IMG/VR virus record: IMGVR_UViG_3300030098_004120
Coordinates: 1-20,827 of that record
Source: a virus
Length of the DNA stretch: 20,827 nt
Reading direction: 5' to 3' (one strand)
The translations under genes were made by a program, and so were the position numbers. The notes beneath the pieces are model-generated. The model was not told the origin of the DNA. It ran no database searches and saw only the letters and a list, made by a program, of their open reading frames with translations. Of this stretch, positions 1-8,617 are shown piece after piece (the stretch's first letter is position 1; every line of letters begins with the position of its first letter).

Positions 1-3000
1 AGACATGATGCCCTTGCTGCACATTTCAACCCGTTGGGGGCTTTGACTGACTGGGACATGAAAGACGGTGTGCCTACTGACGCACCCAAGTCTTTTGCAC
101 ATCATGCACATATGGCCTATGACGATGAAGGAGGTCAGGCTCGGTCTCCTCTTAGCCTTCTCTATGACTTCCATGAGATGTTCCCCGGTATATTCACCAG
201 TTTCAAAGACCAAATCCAATTGGGCGGTCTACCTGAAATACCTGATGTGTATACTGGCCCTGAACAGCAAAGGCAGAAGCAACAATTGAGTGACAAGTTC
301 CAAGCAGGGGAGGCTGGTGAAATACCCAAAGAAGGTGAACGTGGGCGTTATCCTACATTTGCGCGAGAGGGTAAAGAGAGGCCAACCACGTCAGACCAAA
401 GCGTAGAACTGGATGCATACGGTCGCGCTTTGTATGGTCAAGAAGTGCCTTTCGGCACAAAGAGAGAACATGCATGGTCGGATATGGGGGATGTGGATTT
501 ACGTGTAGAGCCGGGGTTCGATTTCCTGATGGGGGCACTTGCTAAAGGGATGTTCCATCGTGAGGAAGGTGGCTTATTGACGCTGAATCGTCAAAATAGA
601 CTCGGGTCACACATTGACACGCCTGTGCCGGGGACAACATTGTTGCGCAATAAGGTGAGGAATGTGCGTGACGAAAGCCCCGGTCATGAGCATACAGGTT
701 TGGGTGGTAAAACAATGGGTGCGGGTGATTTAGGACACTACGGCACCAAACTCTCAAAGAATCCTGCCACAGACCTCGTATCAAATTACCAGTCTGATTT
801 GATGCTAATTTCACACCTTCTCGGCTTACATCATTCAATTGAAGGTGATTACACAGGTGAACAGTTGCGGGCACTGTGGGAGAACCCTGAACTACTATTG
901 GCAGACAATGCACATGACTACACCTACGATTTGTTTGGTAGAGGGAAGATGCGTGCTGCGCATCTTGATGAGTTAGGACTTGCAGACATAGACCCCAGTG
1001 AGAACAATTTCACCATTTACGATGTCGAGAAACTGAAAGAGATTGTGAGTGCGGGAGGGACTATTGACCCTCGGAAGGCTGCGATACACCACGCAAAAGA
1101 CGGGCGCGACATTGCTGAAAAACTCTACGACCTCAGTATTGGTGGTCTCACCGAAGACCAAACATACAGAGTGTTATTGGAGAACGCAATGGCGAGTGGT
1201 GACCCGAGAATACTGCGCCGTTTAGAAGGAGAACTAAACAGATTGATTCCAAAAGAGCATCGTCCCGGTCAACTCCGAGATTCATTCGACGTATTCCGTT
1301 CAAAGGACCAAATGAATCAAAATGATATGGGTTCAGGAGATGGGTGGCTTCAGCGTATTGCCAATGTCAAACAACATACAGATTGGCGCGATGGGGAGAC
1401 ACAGTATATTGTTGGCCCTCCACCCGAAGACTTGACTGAATCGTGGGCAGACCGTATACGGAATGAACTCGCTGCGGGCCATGAAGTAAGTGACGCAGTC
1501 CCCGGCAAAGGGGAAAGTGCCGCAGAAAGGCGCGAAACATTACGGGAACAGTTATTGCAGCAAGAGCAATTGCATAATTCGATTCTGTCAGATAGGTTCG
1601 ATACAGGGCAACATGACTCGATGCGCAAAGTCGTGGATGATAGAATGAGAGCGAAACTGCATCAGATTAACGACAGTCGCCGTGTAGCCACCACGATGGG
1701 TAAAGGCATCATGGCTTATCTCAAACATGTGTCAGGTCAACGCAATGAAGAAGATGAACTGGTTCACCCTGACCTATATGGTATGTTTGACGAGGGGGAC
1801 AATCACAATCGCGCCTTTGTGAATACTGCAATGGCATTGAAAGGCGGGATGCGTCTTGCGCAATCCATGTCCAAAGCACAGCGTGGTGACTGGGCTGCTT
1901 CATTATTGAAAGACGGGATTATTGACCAAACTTTGGCCAATGAAATCACCCATCTCAAAACCTCAAAACGCCCGTCAAGTGAATTGAGATTACCGGAGAC
2001 ACAAGTCAACAATCTCGATGCATGGTTTGAGAATAATGAAAATGCAACAGGCGCGGATTTACTACAAGCCTATGCGACAGGTGAAATTGGTGATTCAGAG
2101 AGAGCCCATGCAGAACACCCTATTGCACGAATCATTGAGAATGTGAAGATAGGTGCGGGTCGTAATCGAAGGAACTCTGACCCTGCTCTGGCATTTCTCT
2201 CACGGTATCTCCCACATTCTACCCATACAGTAAGTCCAATGTCAGGAGAACGTCTGCCTCACAGCAAAGTCGTGGGTGGGAAGAGGAAGATGACTGGGGC
2301 ACAGGACATATCCAACATTGCACATAACAGCGTGGGCCGTAAAGGCATTCGCTGGGGGCAGACACGGGTAGGTGATTTCCCTGAAACACTCGACATCAAA
2401 GGTGCGATTCATTCTCTTGTGGACGGTGGTGACTCTATCGGTAATGTGTCCATGCTTGGTGAATTGAATGCTTTACAGACAATCATAAACAAACTCAATA
2501 CGGACATGGCAGGGCATGGGCTCTCATTGGGGATGGCGAAGGATAACAAGCGTAGTGAATCGTTGGTCAGAGACCCTGCTACATGTAGGACAAGAGCACA
2601 GAAAATCAACATGGTCAAACAAATGGCAAAAGTCCTCTATTCCCCTGTGAAGCGTCGAGTCTCTACCAATCTCTTACACCATACCGATAAGGCCCTCGAT
2701 GTAGATAATTACACCAATCTCCAAAGAGGCACACTCATTGACCCCTTCAGTGGAGCATTGTCTCGATATATGGGACGTGCTTGTTATCCTGACTTTGATG
2801 TGGAACATGACCATTTGACTGGTCAGCCCCAAATATCAAAGCGAAGTGCTTCACCTTTCAATGTCGGCTTGTCACCAGTCTCTATCCCAATATCCATTCC
2901 AATGTTACAGGGGTTGAACCCTAACCTGCAAGGTTATGACATGGGTGCTAACATTCAGAACCGCTACATGGATGCAGAATCCAGTGGGGGCTTCATCCCC

Positions 3001-4674
3001 GGAATGCATCGTAGTGATGTCCCTGCGGGGGAACTTCATGAAATAACTGGGTTCGATGAAGGAGGGGGGCTCATAGATAAGAGCAACCTTGCATATCTGA
3101 CAGGCGCGAATGACCTCTTGAAGGAAGATGAAGAGCGTGACAAAGGCACACCACCTCCTATCAAAGCCATGCATCGTATCTTCAACCTTGAGGACTTGAA
3201 GCATCTGCGTGGATTTACAGGCGATTGGTTGGTCACGTCTTGGCCGAAAAATGCAACCCGCGTCATTGTGAACAAAGTGGGAGATAAAGTCACACACTAC
3301 GATTCGGAAGGGCACGGTGTTGGTTTGCCCCGCGATGTGATATTGGGCCTCAAAGAGGCTGCTGCTGTTGATTTCATGATTGATGGTCTATGGGATGGAA
3401 AACGGCTACAGATTGTGGACATGCTCAAAGTGTCCGACGACGAAAGCCAACATGACCATTTGAAAGACCGTGTGCGGCACCTCCGTGCGAACTTCGATAG
3501 CACTGACTCTGTAGCCATGCCCGCACCTATCAACACACGTCGTGCTGATGATGAAGGGCTTGAGGCTGCTGTGCAAGAATTACTTGAGGAACCTGATGTC
3601 GAGCAAATCATGTTGCGCGATGCTGAATCCACCTATATGCTCGGTGAGCGTCGGCACCCTAAATGGGTCCTTTACACACCTTCCAAAGAAGTGGATGTGA
3701 TTATTCTCGGAAAACGGAAGGGCACATATCGTTTAGGGATTGGTCCCATAGACTCAAACCACGCAGATAAGATTGGCAATCGTGGAGTTACACATGGCCA
3801 AAACGCATACATGGAAGTCGGCACAGTAGAGTCGTCAGAGCGGTATTCAAAGGGGGACCACGTCACAGTGGAAGTCAGTGGAGTGACACATCAGACACGT
3901 GATGATGAAGATGTGTTCACACTACAAACATTGTCGATTGTTGGTGAAAGTGAGACTGAAGCCGCAGACAGTGTGGAGACCCTGTGCGTGTTGGCGTGTA
4001 ATGAGCAAGAGAATGTGCCTCATACTGTCCATGTTGAGAAATCTCGTTTGCGCGTTTCATTCCCTGCATTGGGTGAAGATGTCATCTACAAAATCCAACA
4101 ATGGGGAGATGCATGGGCACTCACTGCACCATATACGACTGATTTCACCGAAGGTGATTATTTCATCCATCTCGCTGAAAGTCAACGCCCGTATTGGTCT
4201 CCACTTGTCGCTTTGATGCTTAAGGGGCACATCAAAGACACAGAAGAACCCAAAGAGCATGTGGAGGTGGAACCATTGGCCAACCACAAGAAAAAGCCCA
4301 AGAAAGTGGATGAAGACCAGTTCTTCAAAGACCCTGAATTGAGTAAATCTGTAACGACCGCACTCCATCTCATAGAGCGTGTGATGAAAGAGAAATTGAC
4401 ATGGACAGGGCCGAAAGGATTCGGACTCGATTATGCGAGCGGTGATGTGGAATCACCACGTGGCCCCACTCAATTAACACGCCCCAGCACATTGCCTGAC
4501 TTCGCTCCCGCAGACCGTGACGGTGAAGAATCCGAAGAGGATATTCTTGATGATGATTCAAGAAAGCGCAAAACTCGGAAAATCGCCACTAAAGATGGTG
4601 AACAGGCGGTTTTGGAGGTAGAAGGGGACACTGCAACCTTGATTGTGCCTAACGACAGCCTTGATATATCATAA
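1..4674 (+). CDS. Giant virion-module protein with inactivated DNA-ligase-like domain (5' partial)
   Basis: The frame is already open at base 1, so the true start lies upstream and 1557 residues are visible; the TTG at 34 is only an internal codon. Residues 1 to about 1050 are hydrophilic, rich in His and Asp, and not recognised. Residues ~1055-1320 follow the order of an ATP-dependent DNA ligase core: a strand with RVIVNKVGDKVTHYDSEG, DGLW at motif III (1128-1131), LQIVDML at IIIa, EQIMLRD at motif IV (1201-1207), then KWVLYTP (1221-1227) and DVIILG leading into an OB-fold-like part (~1231-1320) ending near EAADS. The nucleotidylated Lys motif KxDGxR is replaced by PKNATR (1082-1087), the motif III Glu by Leu, and the motif V lysines by Leu and Thr, so catalysis is unlikely. 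An extra beta-rich part and an acidic tail follow. It lies directly upstream of the prohead protease, where a portal or minor head protein is usual. The virion role is inference. Confidence 0.8.
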   Translation, partial: RHDALAAHFNPLGALTDWDMKDGVPTDAPKSFAHHAHMAYDDEGGQARSPLSLLYDFHEMFPGIFTSFKDQIQLGGLPEIPDVYTGPEQQRQKQQLSDKFQAGEAGEIPKEGERGRYPTFAREGKERPTTSDQSVELDAYGRALYGQEVPFGTKREHAWSDMGDVDLRVEPGFDFLMGALAKGMFHREEGGLLTLNRQNRLGSHIDTPVPGTTLLRNKVRNVRDESPGHEHTGLGGKTMGAGDLGHYGTKLSKNPATDLVSNYQSDLMLISHLLGLHHSIEGDYTGEQLRALWENPELLLADNAHDYTYDLFGRGKMRAAHLDELGLADIDPSENNFTIYDVEKLKEIVSAGGTIDPRKAAIHHAKDGRDIAEKLYDLSIGGLTEDQTYRVLLENAMASGDPRILRRLEGELNRLIPKEHRPGQLRDSFDVFRSKDQMNQNDMGSGDGWLQRIANVKQHTDWRDGETQYIVGPPPEDLTESWADRIRNELAAGHEVSDAVPGKGESAAERRETLREQLLQQEQLHNSILSDRFDTGQHDSMRKVVDDRMRAKLHQINDSRRVATTMGKGIMAYLKHVSGQRNEEDELVHPDLYGMFDEGDNHNRAFVNTAMALKGGMRLAQSMSKAQRGDWAASLLKDGIIDQTLANEITHLKTSKRPSSELRLPETQVNNLDAWFENNENATGADLLQAYATGEIGDSERAHAEHPIARIIENVKIGAGRNRRNSDPALAFLSRYLPHSTHTVSPMSGERLPHSKVVGGKRKMTGAQDISNIAHNSVGRKGIRWGQTRVGDFPETLDIKGAIHSLVDGGDSIGNVSMLGELNALQTIINKLNTDMAGHGLSLGMAKDNKRSESLVRDPATCRTRAQKINMVKQMAKVLYSPVKRRVSTNLLHHTDKALDVDNYTNLQRGTLIDPFSGALSRYMGRACYPDFDVEHDHLTGQPQISKRSASPFNVGLSPVSIPISIPMLQGLNPNLQGYDMGANIQNRYMDAESSGGFIPGMHRSDVPAGELHEITGFDEGGGLIDKSNLAYLTGANDLLKEDEERDKGTPPPIKAMHRIFNLEDLKHLRGFTGDWLVTSWPKNATRVIVNKVGDKVTHYDSEGHGVGLPRDVILGLKEAAAVDFMIDGLWDGKRLQIVDMLKVSDDESQHDHLKDRVRHLRANFDSTDSVAMPAPINTRRADDEGLEAAVQELLEEPDVEQIMLRDAESTYMLGERRHPKWVLYTPSKEVDVIILGKRKGTYRLGIGPIDSNHADKIGNRGVTHGQNAYMEVGTVESSERYSKGDHVTVEVSGVTHQTRDDEDVFTLQTLSIVGESETEAADSVETLCVLACNEQENVPHTVHVEKSRLRVSFPALGEDVIYKIQQWGDAWALTAPYTTDFTEGDYFIHLAESQRPYWSPLVALMLKGHIKDTEEPKEHVEVEPLANHKKKPKKVDEDQFFKDPELSKSVTTALHLIERVMKEKLTWTGPKGFGLDYASGDVESPRGPTQLTRPSTLPDFAPADRDGEESEEDILDDDSRKRKTRKIATKDGEQAVLEVEGDTATLIVPNDSLDIS

Positions 4675-4697
4675 GCGTGTGTGCAAGGGCCATGAGT

Positions 4698-6095
4698 ATG
4701 CTGATGGCATCGTCACGCACAGAGGACCCGGTCCTGCTCAAAGGACTCGGTAAAGACCTCGTTGTGGCGGGCTATGCTTCAGTGGAAATGGTGGACAAGC
4801 AGGGTGACCTTATCACTCGCGCAGCATTAGGGGATGCCTTCAAAAAATACATGAAGAACCCCGAGTTCCGCAATGTGCAACTTGCACACTCTAACATTCA
4901 AGTGGGGTCAGTAGTGCCCTCATATACCGACAGCAGTGGTCGTGTGTGGAAATCCGAAGTGGATGACACTGGGCTCTTTGTCGTTATCAGTTTGCGCAAT
5001 GATATAGAGAAGGCCCGTGAAGTGGCCGCAGAAGTGCGCAAGGGGAACCTCAAATCGTTCTCCATCGGTGGTCAAGCATTTGAGCGTGTGAATAAACATG
5101 ACTCAAGTCGGGGCGACTACCGTGAAATCAGTCGGATGGAACTGCATGAAGTGACCATCTGTGAGAAGGGCATTAACCCCGAGGCCCAATTCCGAATCCT
5201 CAAGGAGGACAACAGTATGAGCGAAAGTGATACGATGAACGAATTGCACAGTGTGCTGGAACGCCTATCAAAGCGGCTTGATGCCGTTGAAAAGGCCGAT
5301 GAAGAAATTGAGAATAGCGACGAAGATGTTGAGCGCGCTCTCCCTTTCCTCGACGGCGGTGATGACGAGAAGCCACCTGCAAAGAAGAAGAGCAAGAAAA
5401 AGGACGATGATGATGATGATTCCGATGATGATGATGATGATGGAGATGATGATATGACAATGGCATACTCTGACGGATTGGCTGACACAATCACCACAGA
5501 CTACCTGACATGGCTTGAGCAGACTGCTAAAGCGTCAGGGCATGACCCCTCTGTGGCACGCGCACACTTTGACGGCGTAGCCAAAGGGTATGGTCCCGGC
5601 CAGCACGGCTTTGACCACCGAGGTCAAGGCAGCATCGAAGGCGCAGGAGAAGACGACTCTTCAAAGCGACCAAAGATGAACATGGGTTCTGCACCGAGCG
5701 GCAACAAGACCGTTATCAAGCAGGATTTCATTGCACCCAGCAACGTCTCTAACGCACAGATTGAAGAGGCGTATGAAGTTTACAAGGCAGCGACTGTCGA
5801 GAAACAATTCAAGAACTCATTGGGCAACTACTTTGAAGACCGATTGTCCAAAGAACAGGCACAAGCGCGCAATGCTGCTGCAAAGCAAGCATATGATTCC
5901 CGCAGTCCAATCCACGATTTGCAGAAGGCAGTTCTTGCCTTAAATGAGCGAATCAACACTGTGTCTACTGGTGGAGGCGAAACCATCACCAAGAGCGCAG
6001 GGGCATCCATTGCCATCCCCGAGACAGTTGAACTTGCTTCGATGTCATGGGACGATGTGCACAGACTCGCTGGCAAAGCATTGAAGGGAGAGTGA
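4698..6095 (+). CDS. Prohead protease (HK97/XkdF-type) fused to scaffold
   Basis: A 465-residue protein. Residues ~10-165 look like a HK97/XkdF-family prohead serine protease: VVAGYASVEMVDKQGD near the N-terminus, the likely catalytic His at 64 (QLAHSN), and the likely nucleophile Ser122 in KSFSIGG. Such proteases cut scaffold and capsid precursors during head maturation. After residue ~174 comes a coiled coil (MNELHSVLERLSKRLDAVEK), a highly acidic Asp run, and a helical C-terminus, as expected of a scaffold. ATG 4698 is chosen because AAGGG at 4685-4689 stands 8 bases upstream; ATG 4692 and GTG 4677 are possible earlier starts. It follows the giant gene after a 23-base gap and lies 5 bases before the capsid gene, the classic protease-scaffold-capsid order. 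Confidence 0.85.
   Translation: MLMASSRTEDPVLLKGLGKDLVVAGYASVEMVDKQGDLITRAALGDAFKKYMKNPEFRNVQLAHSNIQVGSVVPSYTDSSGRVWKSEVDDTGLFVVISLRNDIEKAREVAAEVRKGNLKSFSIGGQAFERVNKHDSSRGDYREISRMELHEVTICEKGINPEAQFRILKEDNSMSESDTMNELHSVLERLSKRLDAVEKADEEIENSDEDVERALPFLDGGDDEKPPAKKKSKKKDDDDDDSDDDDDDGDDDMTMAYSDGLADTITTDYLTWLEQTAKASGHDPSVARAHFDGVAKGYGPGQHGFDHRGQGSIEGAGEDDSSKRPKMNMGSAPSGNKTVIKQDFIAPSNVSNAQIEEAYEVYKAATVEKQFKNSLGNYFEDRLSKEQAQARNAAAKQAYDSRSPIHDLQKAVLALNERINTVSTGGGETITKSAGASIAIPETVELASMSWDDVHRLAGKALKGE
5202..5208 (+). promoter_or_regulatory. Internal ribosome binding site for scaffold start
   Basis: AAGGAGG is fully complementary to the 16S rRNA 3' end and stands 8 bases before the in-frame ATG at 5217, at the protease-scaffold boundary. 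The codons used (Lys-Glu-Asp) do not require this exact sequence. Confidence 0.65.
5217..6095 (+). CDS. Nested scaffold protein from internal in-frame start
   Basis: ATG 5217 is codon 174 of the protease frame and sits 8 bases after a perfect AAGGAGG (5202-5208), the strongest ribosome binding site I see in the window. It falls between the protease domain and the coiled-coil scaffold domain. Translation from here would give a 292-residue protein with an N-terminal coiled coil, an acidic Asp/Ser/Gly stretch, and a C-terminal helical part with FIAPSNVSNAQIEEAYEVYK. Separate production of scaffold from the 3' end of the protease gene is known from phage lambda (C/Nu3). That it happens here is inference from the binding site and domain boundary. 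Confidence 0.6.
   Translation: MSESDTMNELHSVLERLSKRLDAVEKADEEIENSDEDVERALPFLDGGDDEKPPAKKKSKKKDDDDDDSDDDDDDGDDDMTMAYSDGLADTITTDYLTWLEQTAKASGHDPSVARAHFDGVAKGYGPGQHGFDHRGQGSIEGAGEDDSSKRPKMNMGSAPSGNKTVIKQDFIAPSNVSNAQIEEAYEVYKAATVEKQFKNSLGNYFEDRLSKEQAQARNAAAKQAYDSRSPIHDLQKAVLALNERINTVSTGGGETITKSAGASIAIPETVELASMSWDDVHRLAGKALKGE
5403..5453 (+). repeat. GAT triplet run encoding poly-Asp
   Basis: Six Asp codons, one Ser, six Asp, one Gly and three Asp; all but the first Asp codon are GAT. The simple-sequence run lies in the scaffold half of the protease-scaffold gene and ends directly at an in-frame ATG (5454). That ATG has GGAG 8 bases upstream (5442-5445), so it could be a further internal start. 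Triplet slippage here would change only the length of the acidic linker. Confidence 0.8.
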
Positions 6096-6100
6096 ATTAA

Positions 6101-7258
6101 ATGGCACGAAATTACGTAAGGACACTACAAGACATGGAACGCTACTACTACGGTGGTGCAGCCCTCACAGGCTACACATACAGTAGTGGAGACCTACTCA
6201 AGGCCGATGCGCCTCTGACATCTACCACAGCCGGTGTGTATCAGGCAATCTATGGCCGCAAAGTTTGGAGTCAGTTGAATCAAGAGTTTAACGCCTTCAG
6301 CATTCTGCCAAAGAAGCCGTGGGAGCGCAGTGGTTGGAGAATCATCACTGGCAAGCCATCCTTCACTAAGGGTGGCGGTGTTGCTGAGAACGCAACCTTG
6401 CCGGAGACCACCAAACCTGATTTCCTACACGTGGCTGCAAAGCCAAAGACCATTGCGCACACCTTTGACCTCTCCGAGGTCAGCATGTTCTTGTCTGACA
6501 AGGACGATGGACTGGGCGATGTTCGACAGGTTCTGAAGGAAGAAATGGGCAAGCACCACGCTGACCACATCAACCAAATGATGACCAACGATGTGGACAC
6601 ACCTGCGGGCAACGACTTTGAGTCACTTGACCGAGTTACCACAGACCCAGCAGTTCAGACTGTCACACAAACTTCAGTAAGCGCACTCGGTGACCACGAT
6701 ATGTATTCAATCGCACGTGACGGCAGTGCTGCATTCCACAGTGCTGAAGTGAACGTCGGTGGTGACGCCTCAACTGCGGCTTCAAACCGCACATTGAGTC
6801 TTGACCATCTTGATTCACTGTTCCAGCAGATTTGGACCCGTGGTGGTAATCCAAAGGTTATCCTAACTGGATATGACACACTCATGCGTGTGCAGCAACT
6901 CTTGCAGAGTCAGCAGCGATTCATGGACAGCAAGCGTGTCACCCCAACATACAACGGTGTGAAGGGTGTGCCCGGTATTGAAGCAGGATTCCTTGTGGCA
7001 ACCTACAACGGTGTGCCACTTATTCCAAGCAAGGACGTAGACACTGAAGGCGGCTCAACTATCAGCCGGATGTATTATTTGGACACTGATTATCTGTGGT
7101 TCCAGACTGCGATTCCGACACAATACTTTGAGAGTGGTATTGAGACTGGTGACCCATTCGCAATCAACCGTCTCGGACAAGAAGGACTGTATCGAACAAT
7201 GGGAGAACTATGGTGTTCTTTCTTCGGTTCACAGGGGAGCATTCGTGACCTCCAGTGA
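6101..7258 (+). CDS. Major capsid protein, HK97 fold
   Basis: A 385-residue protein directly after the protease-scaffold gene. The pattern GGGVAENATLPETTKPDF followed by PKTIAHTFDLSEV is typical of HK97-fold capsid proteins (E-loop into the spine-helix region), and the C-terminal part with GVPLIPSKDVD and the final YRTMGELWCSFFG fits the P and A domains. There is no long N-terminal delta domain, consistent with scaffolding supplied by the preceding gene. ATG 6101 has GGGAGAG shortly upstream. The length is in the normal range for this family. Identity rests on motif pattern, length and gene order, since I could not run a profile search. Confidence 0.85.
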   Translation: MARNYVRTLQDMERYYYGGAALTGYTYSSGDLLKADAPLTSTTAGVYQAIYGRKVWSQLNQEFNAFSILPKKPWERSGWRIITGKPSFTKGGGVAENATLPETTKPDFLHVAAKPKTIAHTFDLSEVSMFLSDKDDGLGDVRQVLKEEMGKHHADHINQMMTNDVDTPAGNDFESLDRVTTDPAVQTVTQTSVSALGDHDMYSIARDGSAAFHSAEVNVGGDASTAASNRTLSLDHLDSLFQQIWTRGGNPKVILTGYDTLMRVQQLLQSQQRFMDSKRVTPTYNGVKGVPGIEAGFLVATYNGVPLIPSKDVDTEGGSTISRMYYLDTDYLWFQTAIPTQYFESGIETGDPFAINRLGQEGLYRTMGELWCSFFGSQGSIRDLQ

Positions 7259-7292
7259 GGTTCATGGGAGAAACAAAAGGAGATGATGAATT

Positions 7293-7706
7293 ATGGCAGT
7301 GACATTTACACGAACAACTGGCTCGGCAGGAGTCATGACAGTAGACTTTGAACTTGACCTTTGGGCAGGTGCATTAGAATCCAGCACACGATGGTTGGAT
7401 GGTGCAGGTGGGGCAGCAGACGCATACCCCGGTGCTCTAACACCGTTCGCAGCGTCAAATGACGACACAACCAACACAGCAGGGCGAGGACTCAAGATGG
7501 TCGTCGGCACTTGCACATTGGTGCAGAACAACAACGTGTTCACAGTTGGTGGCGATGCAGACACAGTTCACGCAATCGTTATCGGTGGCTCGGGTGTAGC
7601 AGCAACATCTTGTTCGGTAGACGCCGGACTTGGCACAGCAGCAATCACCTTTGCCTGTGAAGGTAACTTGACTGGCAGCACTGGATTCATGGCAATTGTG
7701 TCCTGA
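7293..7706 (+). CDS. Small beta-rich virion protein, possible capsid decoration
   Basis: A 137-residue protein starting 34 bases after the capsid gene, with AAAGGAG upstream of ATG 7293. It is rich in Thr, Gly, Ala and Val with alternating hydrophobic residues, suggesting an all-beta fold. It ends in STGFMAIVS, resembling the GRFMAMGKR end of the protein at 8132, so the two may be distant relatives. Position directly after the capsid gene is typical for decoration or cement proteins of marine tailed viruses. I do not recognise a named family. Confidence 0.7.
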   Translation: MAVTFTRTTGSAGVMTVDFELDLWAGALESSTRWLDGAGGAADAYPGALTPFAASNDDTTNTAGRGLKMVVGTCTLVQNNNVFTVGGDADTVHAIVIGGSGVAATSCSVDAGLGTAAITFACEGNLTGSTGFMAIVS

Positions 7707-7721
7707 AGTTGGTGATTGAGG

Positions 7722-8126
7722 ATGCCTTCAGTCAAATACGTAGGTCGTTGGCCGACACTTAGCACCCCTGCGGGGTATTTCGTGCGCGGTGAGTTCCAAT
7801 CTATCACGCAAGAGAAGTTGGACTCACAACGACGTAGATTTGAAGGTCGAGACTGGATAATCACAGATGATGCTAACACCCCATCCCCGGAGACTGGTTC
7901 ACCTACGGTCTCCGAGGATGCGGGCCCAGTTGGTGACCCCAGTGCAAGTTGGGTTCGCCGTGACATCATTGCGTGGTTAGGAGAGCGTGACATCACTGTG
8001 CGAGCAGGTCTGACAAAGGCACAACTGCTCACACGTGTGGAAGAACACTTGAACCCTACTCCGACCGAAGAGGTTATGGAGGAGGCACCCTCAGCACCAA
8101 TTGAACAGGAAGACTCAGGAGAGTGA
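7722..8126 (+). CDS. Small head protein with HeH/LEM-like (SAP-type) domain
   Basis: A 134-residue protein. Residues 1-48 (MPSVKYVGRWPTLSTPAGYF, then the RGEF segment) form a compact N-terminal domain of unknown role. An acidic, Pro/Ser-rich linker follows, then residues 76-110 (WVRRDIIAWLGERD, TKAQLLTRVEEHL) show the helix-extended loop-helix pattern of HeH/LEM/SAP domains, which bind nucleic acid or protein. ATG 7722 is preferred over the TTG two codons earlier because GGTGAT lies 5 bases upstream. It sits among head genes after the capsid protein, so a head-completion or DNA-facing role is plausible. Confidence 0.7.
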   Translation: MPSVKYVGRWPTLSTPAGYFVRGEFQSITQEKLDSQRRRFEGRDWIITDDANTPSPETGSPTVSEDAGPVGDPSASWVRRDIIAWLGERDITVRAGLTKAQLLTRVEEHLNPTPTEEVMEEAPSAPIEQEDSGE

Positions 8127-8131
8127 GAAAT

Positions 8132-8398
8132 ATGCCAATAGCAGTATTATTTGATTCAAGACCCAGCACATTCGGTAACATGATGGTCGTCACAGGCTCA
8201 TTCGTAGTTAGTGGTGGCGATAGCGGTGGCGTTATTGATGTCAGTGAACACCTAAGTGAACTACTCGGGGTGTCTGTGACATCAGCAGATGCCACAACCA
8301 TCTATGCATGGCACACTGACACAAGTGACACGACATTCAATGTCGTTCAAGGCGCAACTGACAAGAGTGGCCGATTCATGGCAATGGGCAAGCGTTGA
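8132..8398 (+). CDS. Small beta-rich virion protein
   Basis: An 88-residue protein with MVVTGSFVVSGGDSGGVIDV followed by LSELLGVSVTSAD and a GRFMAMGKR end. This layout of a beta strand pair, a Gly/Asp turn and a final FMA strand is one I associate with small structural proteins of marine tailed viruses, but I cannot name the family. ATG 8132 is chosen over the upstream GTG 8123 because AGGAGA (8117-8122) stands 9 bases before it and the GTG overlaps the previous stop. It may be a second decoration protein related to the one at 7293. Confidence 0.7.
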   Translation: MPIAVLFDSRPSTFGNMMVVTGSFVVSGGDSGGVIDVSEHLSELLGVSVTSADATTIYAWHTDTSDTTFNVVQGATDKSGRFMAMGKR

Positions 8399-8415
8399 TT
8401 GGGTGGTGACGCCCA

Positions 8416-8607
8416 ATGGCAGCAATTGCAGTGAAAGTCTACCGATACCAACCATCGGTGGTTGCTGTAGACCAAGCAGGTGCGGGTGGTCTGACTGCAT
8501 TGCTTACAGCAGCATTGGCTGCTGATGGTGTGGCATCCGGTGATTTACTTGCGTTCGATACAGAAATGGTCCGTGGTGAAATCATCGTAACTGTGTTGCA
8601 CACATGA
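8416..8607 (+). CDS. Small hypothetical virion-module protein
   Basis: A 63-residue protein, Ala/Val rich, with two beta-like ends (IAVKVYRYQPSVVAVD and GEIIVTVLHT) around an Ala/Leu helix. GGTGGTGA lies shortly upstream of ATG 8416. No family recognised. Its size and place between small beta-rich head proteins suggest a structural or assembly part, but nothing in the sequence proves this. Confidence 0.6.
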   Translation: MAAIAVKVYRYQPSVVAVDQAGAGGLTALLTAALAADGVASGDLLAFDTEMVRGEIIVTVLHT

Positions 8608-8617
8608 GGTGTGTAGC

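Noticed and set aside
34-36. TTG as start of the giant gene
   Set aside because: The frame is open from base 1 with similar composition and no ribosome binding site precedes the TTG, so the gene is truncated by the window edge.
2905-3315. 136-residue minus-strand frame
   Set aside because: Opposite a well-supported plus-strand gene with recognisable ligase motifs; no family resemblance.
3160-3960. An active DNA ligase for viral replication
   Set aside because: The nucleotidylated lysine motif, motif III glutamate and motif V lysines are all substituted, and the domain is deep inside a structural-module protein.
5117-5497. Minus-strand Ser-rich frame opposite the scaffold gene
   Set aside because: The Ser run is only the complement of the GAT triplet repeat; no independent coding evidence.
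7264-7302. 12-codon frame (MGETKGDDELWQ) between capsid and next gene
   Set aside because: It overlaps the ribosome binding site and start of the next gene, has no motif, and its start is only 3 bases from a partial GAGGT; likely chance.
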